From: Pseudomonas laurentiana
Lineage (GTDB): Bacteria > Pseudomonadota > Gammaproteobacteria > Pseudomonadales > Pseudomonadaceae
Length of the DNA: 64,000 nucleotides
NCBI RefSeq assembly: GCF_014648275.1
Contig: NZ_BMQU01000006.1
Coordinates: forward strand, 62,001-126,000
Direction of reading: 5' to 3'
Shown: piece after piece, positions 36,758-45,891 of the stretch
Layout of the letters: every line of letters starts with the position of its first letter
Numbering within the stretch: the first letter of the stretch is position 1
Notes under the pieces: generated by a model
What the model saw: only the letters and a program-made list of their open reading frames with translations
Told to the model about the DNA's origin: nothing
Database searches by the model: none
Translations under genes and position numbers: made by a program

Positions 36758-37525
36758 TCAGGCCTTGCTGGAACGATCGATCGAGAACCCCGCCCATGCC
36801 TGGCTCACCGGCATCAGCTCCAGGCTGTTGATGTTGATGTGGGCCGGCTGATTCATGATCCAGAAAATGGTCTCGGCGATGTCCTGTGGCTGGATCGGCT
36901 CCGCCCCTGCATAAGTGGCGTCATAGCGCGCCTGATCACCACCGAAACGCACCAACGAGAACTCACTCTCACACAGCCCCGGCTCAATGTTGGTGACGCG
37001 TACACCTGTGCCTTGCAGGTCACAGCGCAGGCTTAGGGAAAACTGCCCAACAAACGCCTTGGTGCCGCCGTACACGTGGCTGCCAGGATAAGGGTAGTTA
37101 CCCGCCACGGAACCGACGTTGAGAATGGTCGCGCCACGACCATGGGCGATCAGTCGCGGCAACAGCAAACGGGTGCTGTACATCAGCCCCTTGATGTTGG
37201 TGTCGACCATGGTGTCCCAGTCATCCAGGTCACACGTCGGTGCCGGGTCTGCGCCCAGCGCCAGGCCGGCATTGTTGATCAGCCCACGCAGCGTGGCGAA
37301 CGACGGCGGCAAGTTGGCAATGGCCTGTTCCATGGCCTTGCGATCACGAACGTCCAGTACCAGGCCCAGCACTTCGGTCTGTTTCGACAGCTCAGCGCAC
37401 AGGGCATCGAGACGTTCCTGGCGGCGACCGGTCAGCACCAGCGACCAACCCGCCTCGGCAAATCGGCGCGCACAGGCTTCGCCGAACCCCGACGTCGCGC
37501 CAGTGATGAAAACGGTGGAAGTCAT
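36758..37525 (-). CDS. Short-chain dehydrogenase/reductase, YdfG-like
   Basis: A 255-residue NADP(H)-dependent SDR. It has the classical Rossmann start VFITGATSGFGEACARRFAE, split as TGATSGFG glycine-rich loop, an LTGRRQERL segment whose Arg pair favours NADPH, NNAGLALG, a catalytic Ser in ILNVGSVAGNYPYPGSHVYGGTKAF (in two parts) with the active-site Tyr and Lys (YGGTK), and EPGLCESEF. Members of this subfamily oxidise L-serine, L-allo-threonine and 3-hydroxy acids. The ATG at 37525 begins directly at the first strand. The gene stands alone, with a long gene-free stretch upstream. Confidence 0.88.
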   Translation of the reverse strand: MTSTVFITGATSGFGEACARRFAEAGWSLVLTGRRQERLDALCAELSKQTEVLGLVLDVRDRKAMEQAIANLPPSFATLRGLINNAGLALGADPAPTCDLDDWDTMVDTNIKGLMYSTRLLLPRLIAHGRGATILNVGSVAGNYPYPGSHVYGGTKAFVGQFSLSLRCDLQGTGVRVTNIEPGLCESEFSLVRFGGDQARYDATYAGAEPIQPQDIAETIFWIMNQPAHININSLELMPVSQAWAGFSIDRSSKA

Positions 37526-38177
37526 GCAATTCTCCTTGAGTTGACTTGCCCACAGGCAAGCGGGCGGCTGGATTTGCAGCATGCCCGCCAAGCCTCAGGG
37601 CAGCAAGTCGATTCTACGCCTGTACAAAAAACGAGCAATCACGCAAGAGTACCGTCGCAGAGGGCCTGGCGCAGGTTGTACGCACCTTATCCACAACCCC
37701 TTCCACACAGTCTGGGGGCAACTTTCAGTGCTGACGAACCGCGGTGAACAACGCAGAAAGGCTCAACGAAAAGTATTTTCCTTGACGTCCCGCCTGCGAG
37801 TTGACCCGCGGGACAATCCGCCGAAAGCGCGGTGATAGCGCCAAGCCTGTAATTCTGCCGGTCGCGTCAGTCTTTCCAGTGCTTACTCACAGAGTTATCC
37901 ACAGGGTTTCTGATTGTTTTTGCCCGGATTTTCCACAGGACAAAACCCTTGACAAATGCTACTGAGTAACACTTTAAAAAGACTGATCAAAAAACAATCA
38001 AAACTCTGAAAGCCTTGTATTACATGGGCTGTAGACACCTGCTACCAAGTTACCCACAGCCGCTTCCACACGAAAGGTGGACAACTCATCCACCTTGAAC
38101 TACCACCAACTGAAGCGACCCGATGTCACGTGTTGCGCACAATCGCCAACGACTTGTCCACATTTTCAGCAGACAGC
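37526..38177. other. Gene-free stretch with a cluster of DnaA-box-like nonamers
   Basis: About 650 bases without a credible gene, between the SDR start and the bra operon terminator. It should hold the SDR promoter near 37530-37600. The middle (37905-38040) is AT-rich for this genome, with runs such as CACTTTAAAAAGACTGATCA and AAAAAACAATCAAAA. DnaA-box-like sites are listed as a separate feature. Short frames in the region have no ribosome binding site, no family match and poor codon use. Confidence 0.7.
37687..38163 (+). promoter_or_regulatory. Cluster of DnaA-box-like nonamers
   Basis: Two perfect TTATCCACA boxes (37687-37695 and 37895-37903) and four one- or two-mismatch relatives (TTACTCACA 37883-37891, TTTTCCACA 37929-37937, TTACCCACA 38050-38058, TTGTCCACA 38155-38163) all lie on the plus strand within 480 bases. 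An AT-rich stretch lies between the third and fifth. This resembles the layout of an origin-type or DnaA-titration region. The oriC of Pseudomonas is near dnaA and rpmH, which are not here. Function is inferred only. Confidence 0.5.
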
Positions 38178-38206
38178 AAAACGCCCCGGGGATGCCGGGG
38201 CGTTTT
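38178..38206 (-). terminator. Terminator of the bra/liv operon (bidirectional hairpin)
   Basis: AAAACGCCCCGG (38178-38189) and CCGGGGCGTTTT (38195-38206) form a perfect 12-bp stem with a 5-base loop, ending in four T residues in either direction. It lies 12 bases after the braG stop on the minus strand. Confidence 0.87.
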
Positions 38207-38218
38207 GCCAAACGTCAA

Positions 38219-38935
38219 TCAATGCCCGCCGAGATACGCGTTACGCACATCCTCGTTGACCAGCAGTTCCTGACCCGTACCGGTCATGCGAATCTGCCCG
38301 TTGACCATCACATAAGCCCGGTCCGAGAGCTTCAAGGCATGGTTGGCGTTCTGCTCCACCAGAAAGATGGTCATGCCGGTCTTGGCCAGTTCACGCAGGG
38401 TGGCGAAGATCTGCTTGACCACAATCGGCGCCAGCCCCAGTGACGGCTCATCGAGCAACAGCAGCTTCGGTCGGCTCATCAAGGCACGGGCAATGGCGAG
38501 CATCTGCTGCTCACCACCTGACATGGTCATGGCGCGCTGGTTACGTCGCTCCTTCAGCCGGGGAAACAGCTCAAACATGCGCTCCATGTCTTCACTGGCG
38601 TACTTGTCGCCAATGGGGATGGTGCCCATCATCAGGTTCTCTTCCACCGACATGTCAGGGAACACCCGACGGCCTTCCGGCGACTGTGCAATGCCGTTGG
38701 ATGCGATGTAGTGGGACGACTTGTGAGTAATGTCAGTCCCACGGTAGATAATCTGCCCACTGGCCGCCCGTGGCTGGCCAAAGATCGACATCAGCAGGGT
38801 CGATTTACCGGCCCCGTTCGAGCCGATCAGACTGACGGTCTCACCTTCATTGATGTGCATCGAGACCTTTTTCAGCGCCTGGATCGGCCCGTAGAACACA
38901 TCGAGTTCTTTCAGTTCGAGAATGGGTGCGCTCAT
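38219..38935 (-). CDS. braG: Branched-chain amino acid ABC transporter ATPase (LivF/BraG)
   Basis: One of two cytoplasmic ATPases that power the high-affinity leucine/isoleucine/valine importer. The 238-residue product has Walker A (GSNGAGKS), the LSGGEQQMLA-like signature (MSGGEQQMLAIARALMSRPK, split) and Walker B (LLLLDEPSLGLAP). It is the last gene of the five-gene operon braC-D-E-F-G read leftward, and it overlaps braF by four bases. A strong hairpin terminator follows. Confidence 0.96.
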   Translation of the reverse strand: MSAPILELKELDVFYGPIQALKKVSMHINEGETVSLIGSNGAGKSTLLMSIFGQPRAASGQIIYRGTDITHKSSHYIASNGIAQSPEGRRVFPDMSVEENLMMGTIPIGDKYASEDMERMFELFPRLKERRNQRAMTMSGGEQQMLAIARALMSRPKLLLLDEPSLGLAPIVVKQIFATLRELAKTGMTIFLVEQNANHALKLSDRAYVMVNGQIRMTGTGQELLVNEDVRNAYLGGH

Positions 38936-39807
38936 ACCAGCTCCTCTTCATCAGCACCCAGGTAGGCGGCAATCACCGTCGGGTTATGGCGAATATCCTG
39001 AGGCGCGCCCTCAGCGATGACGTTGCCGTGGTCGAGCACCACGATATGGTCGGAGATGCTCATGACCATGCCCATGTCATGCTCAATCAGCACTACGGTC
39101 AGATCATGCTCATCGCGCAGTACCCGAATCATCTTGCTCAACGCTTCGGTTTCCTGCGGGTTGAGGCCTGCGGCCGGCTCATCCAGGCAAATGATCTGAG
39201 GCCGGGTACACATGGCCCGGGCAATCTCGAGGCGCCGTTGCTGACCATAGGACAATTCGCCGGCCAGACGGTTGGCGCAATCCACCAGATCAACCACTTC
39301 CAGCCAGTAGAAGGCATGGTCCAGTGCATCACTCTCGGCTTTGCGGTAGGCCTTGGTGTTGAGCACTCCGGACAGCAGGTTACGGTTTACCCACATGTGC
39401 TGGGCGACCAGCAGGTTCTCCACCACCGACATTTCCTTGAACAGGCGAATGTTCTGGAAGGTACGCGCCAGGCCGGCACGGTTCACCAGGTGGGTACCGC
39501 CAAACATTTTGTAGAACAGCCGGTTGGCAAAGCGCTTGGGCGAGAAGAAGTCCGCCACCTGAAAGCGCTCACCCAACAACTGAATCACGTTGGTACGGCT
39601 ACCGCGCATGTTCAGCTCGATCTTGCCGCCGCTGGCCTTGTAGAAGCCGGTGAGGCAGTTGAACACCGTGGTCTTGCCGGCGCCGTTAGGGCCGATCAGG
39701 GCGAAGATGGCATTGCGTTTGACCTTCAGGCTGACATCGCTGAGCGCCTTGATACCGCCAAACTGCATCATCAGGTTATCGACCGAGAGAATAACGTCGT
39801 CGCTCAT
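38932..39807 (-). CDS. braF: Branched-chain amino acid ABC transporter ATPase (LivG/BraF)
   Basis: The partner ATPase of the BCAA importer, 291 residues, which is longer than BraG as usual because of an insertion (about 70-115) after Walker A. Walker A reads IGPNGAGKTT, the signature LSYGQQRRLEIARAM and Walker B IICLDEPAAGLNP. The C-terminus has the LivG-type tail GNVIAEGAPQDIRHNPTVIAAYLG. It overlaps braE upstream and braG downstream by four bases each, so the whole set is translated in a coupled way. Confidence 0.96.
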   Translation of the reverse strand: MSDDVILSVDNLMMQFGGIKALSDVSLKVKRNAIFALIGPNGAGKTTVFNCLTGFYKASGGKIELNMRGSRTNVIQLLGERFQVADFFSPKRFANRLFYKMFGGTHLVNRAGLARTFQNIRLFKEMSVVENLLVAQHMWVNRNLLSGVLNTKAYRKAESDALDHAFYWLEVVDLVDCANRLAGELSYGQQRRLEIARAMCTRPQIICLDEPAAGLNPQETEALSKMIRVLRDEHDLTVVLIEHDMGMVMSISDHIVVLDHGNVIAEGAPQDIRHNPTVIAAYLGADEEELV

Positions 39808-41087
39808 GGCGCCACTCCTTTACGTGGGGTCACACCGGTACGGCTGATGCGAATCAGCCCGCGCGGTCGCCAGATCATCATCAACACCATCAACACGCCA
39901 AACAGCAGCACCCGGTACTCGGAAAAGCTGCGCAGCAGTTCAGGCGCCACGGTCAGGACAAAGGCCGCAATGACCACACCCACGGTCGAGCCCATGCCGC
40001 CCAATACAACGATGGCGAGGATCAACGCCGACTCGAAGAAGGTGAACGAAGACGGGTTGACGAAGCCCTGATAGCTGGCAAAGAACACACCGGCAAGGCC
40101 AGCAGTCGAAGCACCCAGGGTAAACGCCGAGAGCTTGACCAACACATGGTTGAGGCCCATCGAACGGCAGGCGATCTCGTCTTCACGCAGCGCCTCCCAG
40201 GCGCGACCAACCGGCATGCGGGTCAAGCGGTGCTTGATGTACAGCACGGCCATCACGACGATGAACAGCACGATGTAGATAAACAGGAACTTCAGGTTGG
40301 GGTTGTACTCGATACCGAAGAACTCATGGAACGGCACCCCGCCGTCCTTGGCCCGACGGCCGAACTCCAGGCCCATGAAGGTGGGTGAAGGCACTGGCAT
40401 GCCGTTCGGGCCACCCGTGAACGACAACCAGTTGTTCAGCACCAGACGGATGATTTCGCCGAAACCCAAGGTCACGATGGCCAGGTAGTCACCGTGCATT
40501 CGCAACACGGGAAAACCCAATATGCAGCCCGCCATTGCGGCAGCAATCGCCGCCAGCGGCAACACCGTCCAGAAACCCAGGCCCAGGTACTGATAACCCA
40601 GCGCAAGGCCATAGGCACCGATGGCGTAGAACGCCACGTAACCCAGGTCGAGCAGACCGGCCAGGCCGACCACGATGTTCAGGCCCAGCCCGAGCAACAC
40701 GTAGATCAGGCCGAGGATGACCACGGTCAGCAGGTACTTGTTGGCAAAGAACGGGAAGACGATGGCAATCACGATCAGCATTGGAATGATCCAGCGCAGG
40801 CGCGATTTGTAGTCCGGAGCCAGCACGTGCACACCGGAGCCACCGCCCTCGAAGCCTTGCAGAATGCTCAAGCCCTTCTCGGTCTGCAGGAACAGGCTGA
40901 GCAGGAAACGCCCCGCCATGACCCCGGCCACCAGCCAGGCGACACGGGTCGGTTGAAGGTTGAAGCTGTAACCGTCCAGCACCACACCGACGATGGGACC
41001 GAAGACGATCAGGGAAATCAGCCCGGCGAGAATCGCGTCGATCAGGCTGCGCTTGATATCGATAGCAGAGTTATTGGCAGCAGACAT
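39804..41087 (-). CDS. braE: Branched-chain amino acid ABC transporter permease (LivM/BraE)
   Basis: The second permease subunit. The 427-residue protein has an N-terminal extension with several helices (DUF3382-like region, about 1-110) before the standard LivM core with about eight helices. Conserved segments include LNIVVGLAGLLDLGYVAFYAIGAYG, in parts, GFPVLRMHGDYLAIVTLGFGEI and the coupling region REDEIACRSMGLNHVLVKLSAF. The core ends GRPRGL-like (WRPRGLIRI). It overlaps braF by four bases and follows braD by two. Confidence 0.95.
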   Translation of the reverse strand: MSAANNSAIDIKRSLIDAILAGLISLIVFGPIVGVVLDGYSFNLQPTRVAWLVAGVMAGRFLLSLFLQTEKGLSILQGFEGGGSGVHVLAPDYKSRLRWIIPMLIVIAIVFPFFANKYLLTVVILGLIYVLLGLGLNIVVGLAGLLDLGYVAFYAIGAYGLALGYQYLGLGFWTVLPLAAIAAAMAGCILGFPVLRMHGDYLAIVTLGFGEIIRLVLNNWLSFTGGPNGMPVPSPTFMGLEFGRRAKDGGVPFHEFFGIEYNPNLKFLFIYIVLFIVVMAVLYIKHRLTRMPVGRAWEALREDEIACRSMGLNHVLVKLSAFTLGASTAGLAGVFFASYQGFVNPSSFTFFESALILAIVVLGGMGSTVGVVIAAFVLTVAPELLRSFSEYRVLLFGVLMVLMMIWRPRGLIRISRTGVTPRKGVAP

Positions 41088-41089
41088 AC

Positions 41090-42004
41090 TTACACCTTCG
41101 CCACGAGTGGGCGACCCAGCAGGCCTTGGGGACGGAAGATCAGGATCATCACCAGCAGCGAGAAACTGAACACATCCTTGTAGTCGGAGTTGATCAAGCC
41201 AGAGAACAGCGACTCGGAGATACCCAGAATGATCCCGCCGAGCATGGCTCCCGGCAGCGAGCCGATGCCGCCAAGTACCGCTGCGGTAAATGCCTTAATG
41301 CCAATGATGAAGCCGGCATAGAAGTCAAAGGTGCCGTAGTTCATGGTAATCAGCACGCCGGCCAGTGCCGCCATGACCGCGCCGATGATGAACACATAGG
41401 AGATCACCCGGTCGGTGTTGATCCCCAGGATCGAAGCCATCTTGCGATCCTGCTGAGTCGCACGGCACATGCGCCCCAACTTGGTGAACTTGATGATGTA
41501 GGTGAGCAACGCCATACCCACGAAGGCGGCCACCAGAATGAAGATCTTGGTGTAGGTCAGTTGCACGAAACCGCTGCCCACTTCCAGGCGCCAGGCACCT
41601 TCGAGCAGTGTTGGCACACCTTGCTGACGCGCACCCTGACTGATCTGTGCATAGTTCTGCAGGATCAGCGAAATGCCGATGGCGCTGATCAAGGGCGCCA
41701 GGCGGGTGGAGTTACGCAGAGGCTTGTAGGCAATGCGTTCGATGGTCCAGCCGTAAACACCGGTGACCACGACCGTGAAGATCAGCGTCCCGAGCATCAG
41801 CAGCGGGAAGGATTCGATACCGAAGTACGCCAGCAATGCCAGACTGATCGCCGCCAGGTAAGCGGAGATCATATACACCTCGCCGTGCGCGAAGTTGATC
41901 ATGCCGATGATGCCATAGACCATTGTGTAGCCGATGGCGATCAGACCATAGACAGACCCGAGGGTCAGTCCATTGATCAGTTGCTGCAGAAAAATACCAT
42001 CCAT
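41090..42004 (-). CDS. braD: Branched-chain amino acid ABC transporter permease (LivH/BraD)
   Basis: The first permease subunit, 304 residues with about eight helices. It begins FLQQLINGLTLGSVYGLIAIGYTMVYGI, in parts, which is the family N-terminus, followed by GMINFAHGEVYMISAYLA. The coupling loop is CRATQQDRKMASILGINTDRVI, in parts, and the end reads LIFRPQGLLGRPLVAKV. It follows braC after 164 bases, where a GC-rich hairpin (about 42152-42165) may lower readthrough and so keep the binding protein in excess over the membrane parts. Confidence 0.95.
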   Translation of the reverse strand: MDGIFLQQLINGLTLGSVYGLIAIGYTMVYGIIGMINFAHGEVYMISAYLAAISLALLAYFGIESFPLLMLGTLIFTVVVTGVYGWTIERIAYKPLRNSTRLAPLISAIGISLILQNYAQISQGARQQGVPTLLEGAWRLEVGSGFVQLTYTKIFILVAAFVGMALLTYIIKFTKLGRMCRATQQDRKMASILGINTDRVISYVFIIGAVMAALAGVLITMNYGTFDFYAGFIIGIKAFTAAVLGGIGSLPGAMLGGIILGISESLFSGLINSDYKDVFSFSLLVMILIFRPQGLLGRPLVAKV

Positions 42005-42168
42005 AACGCAATCTCACGTATTTGAGATTGCACAAGCGCCGACTACGGCGGACCCCGGATAAAGCGGTCCTCGCAGCGCAGGGTTGTGCAGATCTACGAG
42101 AAAAGACAGGTACGGCAAAAGCAGGTAACGGCCTGGGCAAACGCAGCGACCCAGGCCGAAGGCCGGTG

Positions 42169-43305
42169 TTATTTTTGTTTTTCCAGCTGGTGGTACTTGC
42201 CGTCCTTGTCCCACTGGTAGACCACATAGTCGGAGACTTTCAAGTCGCCTTTGGCATCCCAGGTTTTCTCACCCATGACGGTTTTTACCGGGTTGGCTTT
42301 CAGCCACTTGGCGGCGTCTTCACCCTTGTTCGACTTGGCGCCAGTGAAACCGGCAGCCAGGGCCTGGACCGACGCGTAGGCGTACAGGGTGTAGCCTTCA
42401 GGTTCGGTGCCGGCCTTGCGGAAGGCATCGACCACTGTCTTGCTGTCTGGCAGCAGGCGCGGGTCGGCGCCGAAGGTCATGTACACGCCATCGACGTACT
42501 GCGGGCCACCGGCAGTAGTCACCAGTTCGTCGGTCACGATGCCGTCATCGGACATGAACTTCACGTCCTTCAGACCTTGTTCACGCATCTGCCGAACCAG
42601 TGGACCCGCCTCTGGATGCAGGCCACCGAAGTAGACCACGTCGGCCCCCGCCGCACGGATCTTGGTGACAATGGCGCTGAAGTCTTTCTCGCCACGGGTC
42701 AGGCCTTCGTACAGCACTGGGGTAACGCCGCGCTTGGTCAACTGGGCCTTGGTTGCGTCAGCCAGACCCTGACCGTAGGTGTCCTTGTCGTGCAGCACGA
42801 CAACCTTCTTGCCCTTGAGCACGTCGACGATGTAGTCACCGGCGACAATACCCTGCTGGTCATCACGGCCGCACATGCGGAACATTGCACTAAGGCCGCG
42901 CTCCGTCACCTGCGGGTTGGTGGAGCCTGGGGTGATCGCAATCACGCCCGCATCGGCATACACCTCAGAAGCCGGAATGGTCGAGGACGAGCAGAAATGC
43001 CCGACGACGCCTGCCACCTTGTCCTGATCAACCAGGCGGTTGGCAACGGCCACGGCCTGTTTGGGTTCGCACGCGTCATCGCCCTTCACCAGCACGATCT
43101 TTTCGCCGTTGACCCCGCCTTTGGCGTTGATCTCATCCGCTGCCGCCTGGGCACCTTTCATGTATTGCTCGCCGAACGCCGCGTTGGCACCGGTCATCGG
43201 GCCCGCTACACCGATCTTGATGTCGGCCTGAACATACGAAGAAACACCCAGCGCCGTAGCAACGGCAAGGGCCAAGAAGCCTTTCTTGTAAAACGTCTGC
43301 GACAT
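42169..43305 (-). CDS. braC: Branched-chain amino acid-binding periplasmic protein (LivK/BraC)
   Basis: The periplasmic binding protein that delivers Leu, Ile, Val (and often Ala, Thr) to BraDEFG. The 378-residue precursor has a signal peptide (about 1-26, GFLALAVATALGVSSYVQA) and a mature start DIKIGVAGPMTGANAAFGEQ. Further marks are the paired domain of type I periplasmic binding proteins with GVVGHFCSSSTIPASEVYADAGV in two parts, MFRMCGRDDQQGIVAGDYIVD in two parts, and the two cysteines that form the family disulfide. It leads the operon; the 430-base gap upstream should hold its promoter. Confidence 0.96.
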   Translation of the reverse strand: MSQTFYKKGFLALAVATALGVSSYVQADIKIGVAGPMTGANAAFGEQYMKGAQAAADEINAKGGVNGEKIVLVKGDDACEPKQAVAVANRLVDQDKVAGVVGHFCSSSTIPASEVYADAGVIAITPGSTNPQVTERGLSAMFRMCGRDDQQGIVAGDYIVDVLKGKKVVVLHDKDTYGQGLADATKAQLTKRGVTPVLYEGLTRGEKDFSAIVTKIRAAGADVVYFGGLHPEAGPLVRQMREQGLKDVKFMSDDGIVTDELVTTAGGPQYVDGVYMTFGADPRLLPDSKTVVDAFRKAGTEPEGYTLYAYASVQALAAGFTGAKSNKGEDAAKWLKANPVKTVMGEKTWDAKGDLKVSDYVVYQWDKDGKYHQLEKQK

Positions 43306-43735
43306 GAGGTGGTGCTCCTAGAGTTTTTTTGGTTGGCACTACAACTTTCAGCACTAGCAATGAGCAAGGGCCGTGCCATCGGTTTTACATTCCGAAAAAA
43401 CTCACGCACAAACTAAGGACGGCGTATTTGCGTCCTTTTTTTACAGGCCGTGCAACCGTCTAGAGCCGCTTTGGCGCCACCCACATCAAAAAAAAGGGCA
43501 ACCATCAGGTGCCATCATTGCAACCGACGTTTTTGGTTACGTGCAACCAACCTGTAACAGCATGCGTAACCGAACTGCACATCGTTGGTGCGCGACTGCT
43601 ACAACGGGCACCATCGCGGGGAGGCCCAATGCTCCGCAACAGACCGTTACCCATAGCCTGCTACGGGTTTTCCCAGCCCCTGGAGAAAAAAGGCTGGCAC
43701 AATGAGCCGATCCTGCGCCCCATCTGGAGCCTTTT
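43306..43735. other. Long gap between braC and pncB with divergent promoters
   Basis: About 430 bases between divergent genes. It holds the braC promoter on the left and the pncB promoter on the right. It also contains a plus-strand intrinsic terminator (43415-43442) that no annotated gene explains; this is listed separately. Short frames in the right half (43509-43705) have no ribosome binding site or family match. Confidence 0.65.
43415..43442 (+). terminator. Orphan plus-strand intrinsic terminator
   Basis: AAGGACG and CGTCCTT form a 7-bp stem with a short loop (gcgtatttg), followed by a run of seven T residues (43436-43442). The nearest plus-strand gene ending upstream is far away, and braC is on the other strand. 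It could end a small RNA that starts somewhere in 43306-43410, or attenuate a long pncB leader. Confidence 0.65.
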
Positions 43736-44941
43736 ATGAGCGAAAGCGCCTTCGCTGATCGCATTGTGCAAAACCTGCTCGACACCGACTTCTACAAACT
43801 GACCATGATGCAGGCCGTCCTGCATAACTACCCGAACGTCGAAGTCGAATGGGAGTTCCGCTGCCGCAACGGCGAAGACTTGCGTCCTTACCTGGCGGAT
43901 ATCCGCGAACAGATCGAGCGCTTGTCGGAACTGAGCCTGGGTAACGGGCAATTGGGCTTCCTTGAGCAGATCAGCTTTCTCAAACCAGACTTCCTGCGCT
44001 TTCTCGGGCTGTTTCGCTTCAACCTGCGCTACCTGCAAATCGGTGTGGAGAACGACCAGCTCTACCTGCGCCTGCGGGGCCCCTGGCTGCATGTCATTCT
44101 CTTTGAGGTCCCGCTACTGGCGATCATCAGCGAAGTGCGCAATCGCCACCGGTATCCGCAGGTCAAGCTGGAGCAGGCACGCGAACAGCTGTACCGCAAG
44201 TTCGACTGGCTGAAAGCCAATGCCAGCGCGGACGAGTTGGCCGAGTTGCAGGTGGCGGATTTCGGCACTCGCAGGCGTTTCTCCTACAAAGTCCAGGAAG
44301 AGGTCGTGCGCGTACTGAAGGCGGACTTCCCTGCCCGCTTCGTCGGCACCAGCAATGTGCATCTGGCACGGAAACTGGATATCAAGCCCTTGGGTACCAT
44401 GGCCCATGAATGGATCATGGCGCACCAGCAATTGGGGCCTCGCCTGATCGACAGCCAGATCGCCGCACTCGACTGCTGGGTCCGCGAGTACCGTGGCCTG
44501 CTGGGGATTGCCCTGACGGACTGCATCACCATGGATGCCTTCCTCAACGATTTCGATCTGTACTTCGCCAAGCTGTTCGATGGCCTGCGCCACGATTCGG
44601 GTGATCCCATCATCTGGGCCGAGAAAGCCATCGCCCATTACCGCACACTGGGCATTGATCCGATGAGCAAGACGCTGGTGTTTTCCGATGGCCTGAACCT
44701 GACAAAGTCATTGCAGATCTTTCGCGCGCTGCGCGGACGGATCAATGTCAGCTTTGGCATCGGTACTAACCTGACGTGTGACATTCCCGGGGTGGCGCCG
44801 ATGAACATCGTGCTTAAAATGACCGATTGCAACGGCCAGCCTGTCGCCAAGATTTCCGATGAGGCGGCAAAGATCCAATGCCGCGACGAAAATTTCGTCG
44901 CCTACCTGCGCCACGTATTCAAAGTTCCCAGCAAGGAGTAA
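43736..44941 (+). CDS. pncB: Nicotinate phosphoribosyltransferase
   Basis: PncB joins nicotinate and phosphoribosyl pyrophosphate, using ATP, to give nicotinate mononucleotide in NAD salvage. The 401-residue product has the expected N-terminal region [28 protein letters not shown], in parts, [39 protein letters not shown], in parts, with the active-site histidine, and the [22 protein letters not shown] loop (in two parts), followed by [15 protein letters not shown], the phosphate-binding segment. It is followed after three bases by nadE, giving a two-gene NAD-salvage operon. Confidence 0.96.
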   Translation: MSESAFADRIVQNLLDTDFYKLTMMQAVLHNYPNVEVEWEFRCRNGEDLRPYLADIREQIERLSELSLGNGQLGFLEQISFLKPDFLRFLGLFRFNLRYLQIGVENDQLYLRLRGPWLHVILFEVPLLAIISEVRNRHRYPQVKLEQAREQLYRKFDWLKANASADELAELQVADFGTRRRFSYKVQEEVVRVLKADFPARFVGTSNVHLARKLDIKPLGTMAHEWIMAHQQLGPRLIDSQIAALDCWVREYRGLLGIALTDCITMDAFLNDFDLYFAKLFDGLRHDSGDPIIWAEKAIAHYRTLGIDPMSKTLVFSDGLNLTKSLQIFRALRGRINVSFGIGTNLTCDIPGVAPMNIVLKMTDCNGQPVAKISDEAAKIQCRDENFVAYLRHVFKVPSKE

Positions 44942-44944
44942 CCC

Positions 44945-45772
44945 ATGCAAGCCGTCCAGCTAGAGATTGCGCAGCAGCTCAAGGTGCAGCCGCCGTTCGC
45001 CGACGATGCCGCGCTCAAGGCCGAAGTGGCCCGACGCATCGCCTTTATCCAGCAATGCCTGCAAGCTGCCGGGCTCAAAACCCTGGTACTGGGCATCAGT
45101 GGCGGGGTCGACTCGCTGACGGCTGCCCTGCTGGCACAACGGGCAATCAACGAACTGCGCAGCAAGACCGGTGACGACCAGTACCGGTTCATCGCTGTGC
45201 GCCTGCCCTATCAGGTGCAGCACGATGAGCATGATGCCCAGGCCTGCATCGACTTCATTCAGCCCGACGAGTGCCATACAGTGAACATCGGCCCTGCCGT
45301 CAAAGCGCTGGCTGCCGAGGTCAAGGCACTGGAAGGTGGCAAACCGAGCATGGTTGACTTCGTCCTTGGCAACACCAAGGCACGCATGCGCATGGTCGCC
45401 CAGTACACCATTGCCGGCGCACGCCAGGGGCTGGTGATCGGCACCGACCATGCCGCTGAAGCAGTGATGGGTTTCTTCACCAAATTCGGCGACGGCGCCT
45501 GCGACCTGGCACCGCTCAGCGGCCTGGTGAAAAATCAGGTACGGGCGATAGCGCGCAGCTTCGGCGCACCGGAATCATTGGTCGAGAAAGTACCGACGGC
45601 CGATCTGGAAGACCTGGCACCGGGCAAGCCGGACGAAGCCTCCCACGGCGTGACCTACAAGGAAATCGATGCCTTCCTGCATGGCGAGCCGGTAAGCAAG
45701 GAAGCCTTCGAGATCATCAGGACCACATTCGAGAAAACGCACCACAAGCGCGTGGTGCCGTTCGCGCCATAA
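44945..45772 (+). CDS. nadE: NH3-dependent NAD+ synthetase
   Basis: NadE amidates nicotinic acid adenine dinucleotide to NAD+ with ATP and ammonia, the last step of NAD synthesis. The 275-residue length indicates the short, ammonia-dependent form with no glutaminase domain. The P-loop pyrophosphatase motif [17 protein letters not shown] (around residues 47-63) is intact, and [25 protein letters not shown] (in two parts) and [18 protein letters not shown] carry the substrate-binding loops. It begins three bases after pncB. A REP-like element follows after about 50 bases. Confidence 0.96.
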   Translation: MQAVQLEIAQQLKVQPPFADDAALKAEVARRIAFIQQCLQAAGLKTLVLGISGGVDSLTAALLAQRAINELRSKTGDDQYRFIAVRLPYQVQHDEHDAQACIDFIQPDECHTVNIGPAVKALAAEVKALEGGKPSMVDFVLGNTKARMRMVAQYTIAGARQGLVIGTDHAAEAVMGFFTKFGDGACDLAPLSGLVKNQVRAIARSFGAPESLVEKVPTADLEDLAPGKPDEASHGVTYKEIDAFLHGEPVSKEAFEIIRTTFEKTHHKRVVPFAP

Positions 45773-45822
45773 GACCTCAGCGCAGGCAAGCCTACTCCAA
45801 CAAACGGGGCGAACCCCAGGCT

Positions 45823-45860
45823 GTGGGAGCGGGCTTGCCCGCGATGCAGGCAACGCGACC
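45823..45860. repeat. REP-like element after nadE
   Basis: TGTGGGAGCGGGCTTGCCCG followed by CGATGCAGGCAACGCGAC is a typical Pseudomonas REP sequence: an imperfect palindrome (GCGGGCTTGCCCGC) plus a GATG-containing head. It lies at the convergent ends of nadE and azurin. Confidence 0.7.
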
Positions 45861-45865
45861 TCACT

Positions 45866-45884
45866 GCCCCTGCGATACAGGGGC
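45866..45884 (-). terminator. Hairpin after azurin gene
   Basis: GCCCCTG and CAGGGGC form a perfect 7-bp stem with a CGATA loop, eight bases after the azurin stop on the minus strand. The T-run is missing, so termination efficiency is uncertain. It is adjacent to the REP-like element. Confidence 0.6.
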
Positions 45885-45891
45885 ATTGGCG

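Noticed and set aside
38178-38206. Operator for the SDR gene
   Set aside because: The 12-bp hairpin lies directly after the bra operon and ends in T residues, which is best explained as a terminator.
43509-43739. Short plus-strand frames between braC and pncB
   Set aside because: They lack a ribosome binding site, have unusual codon use and overlap the likely pncB promoter region.
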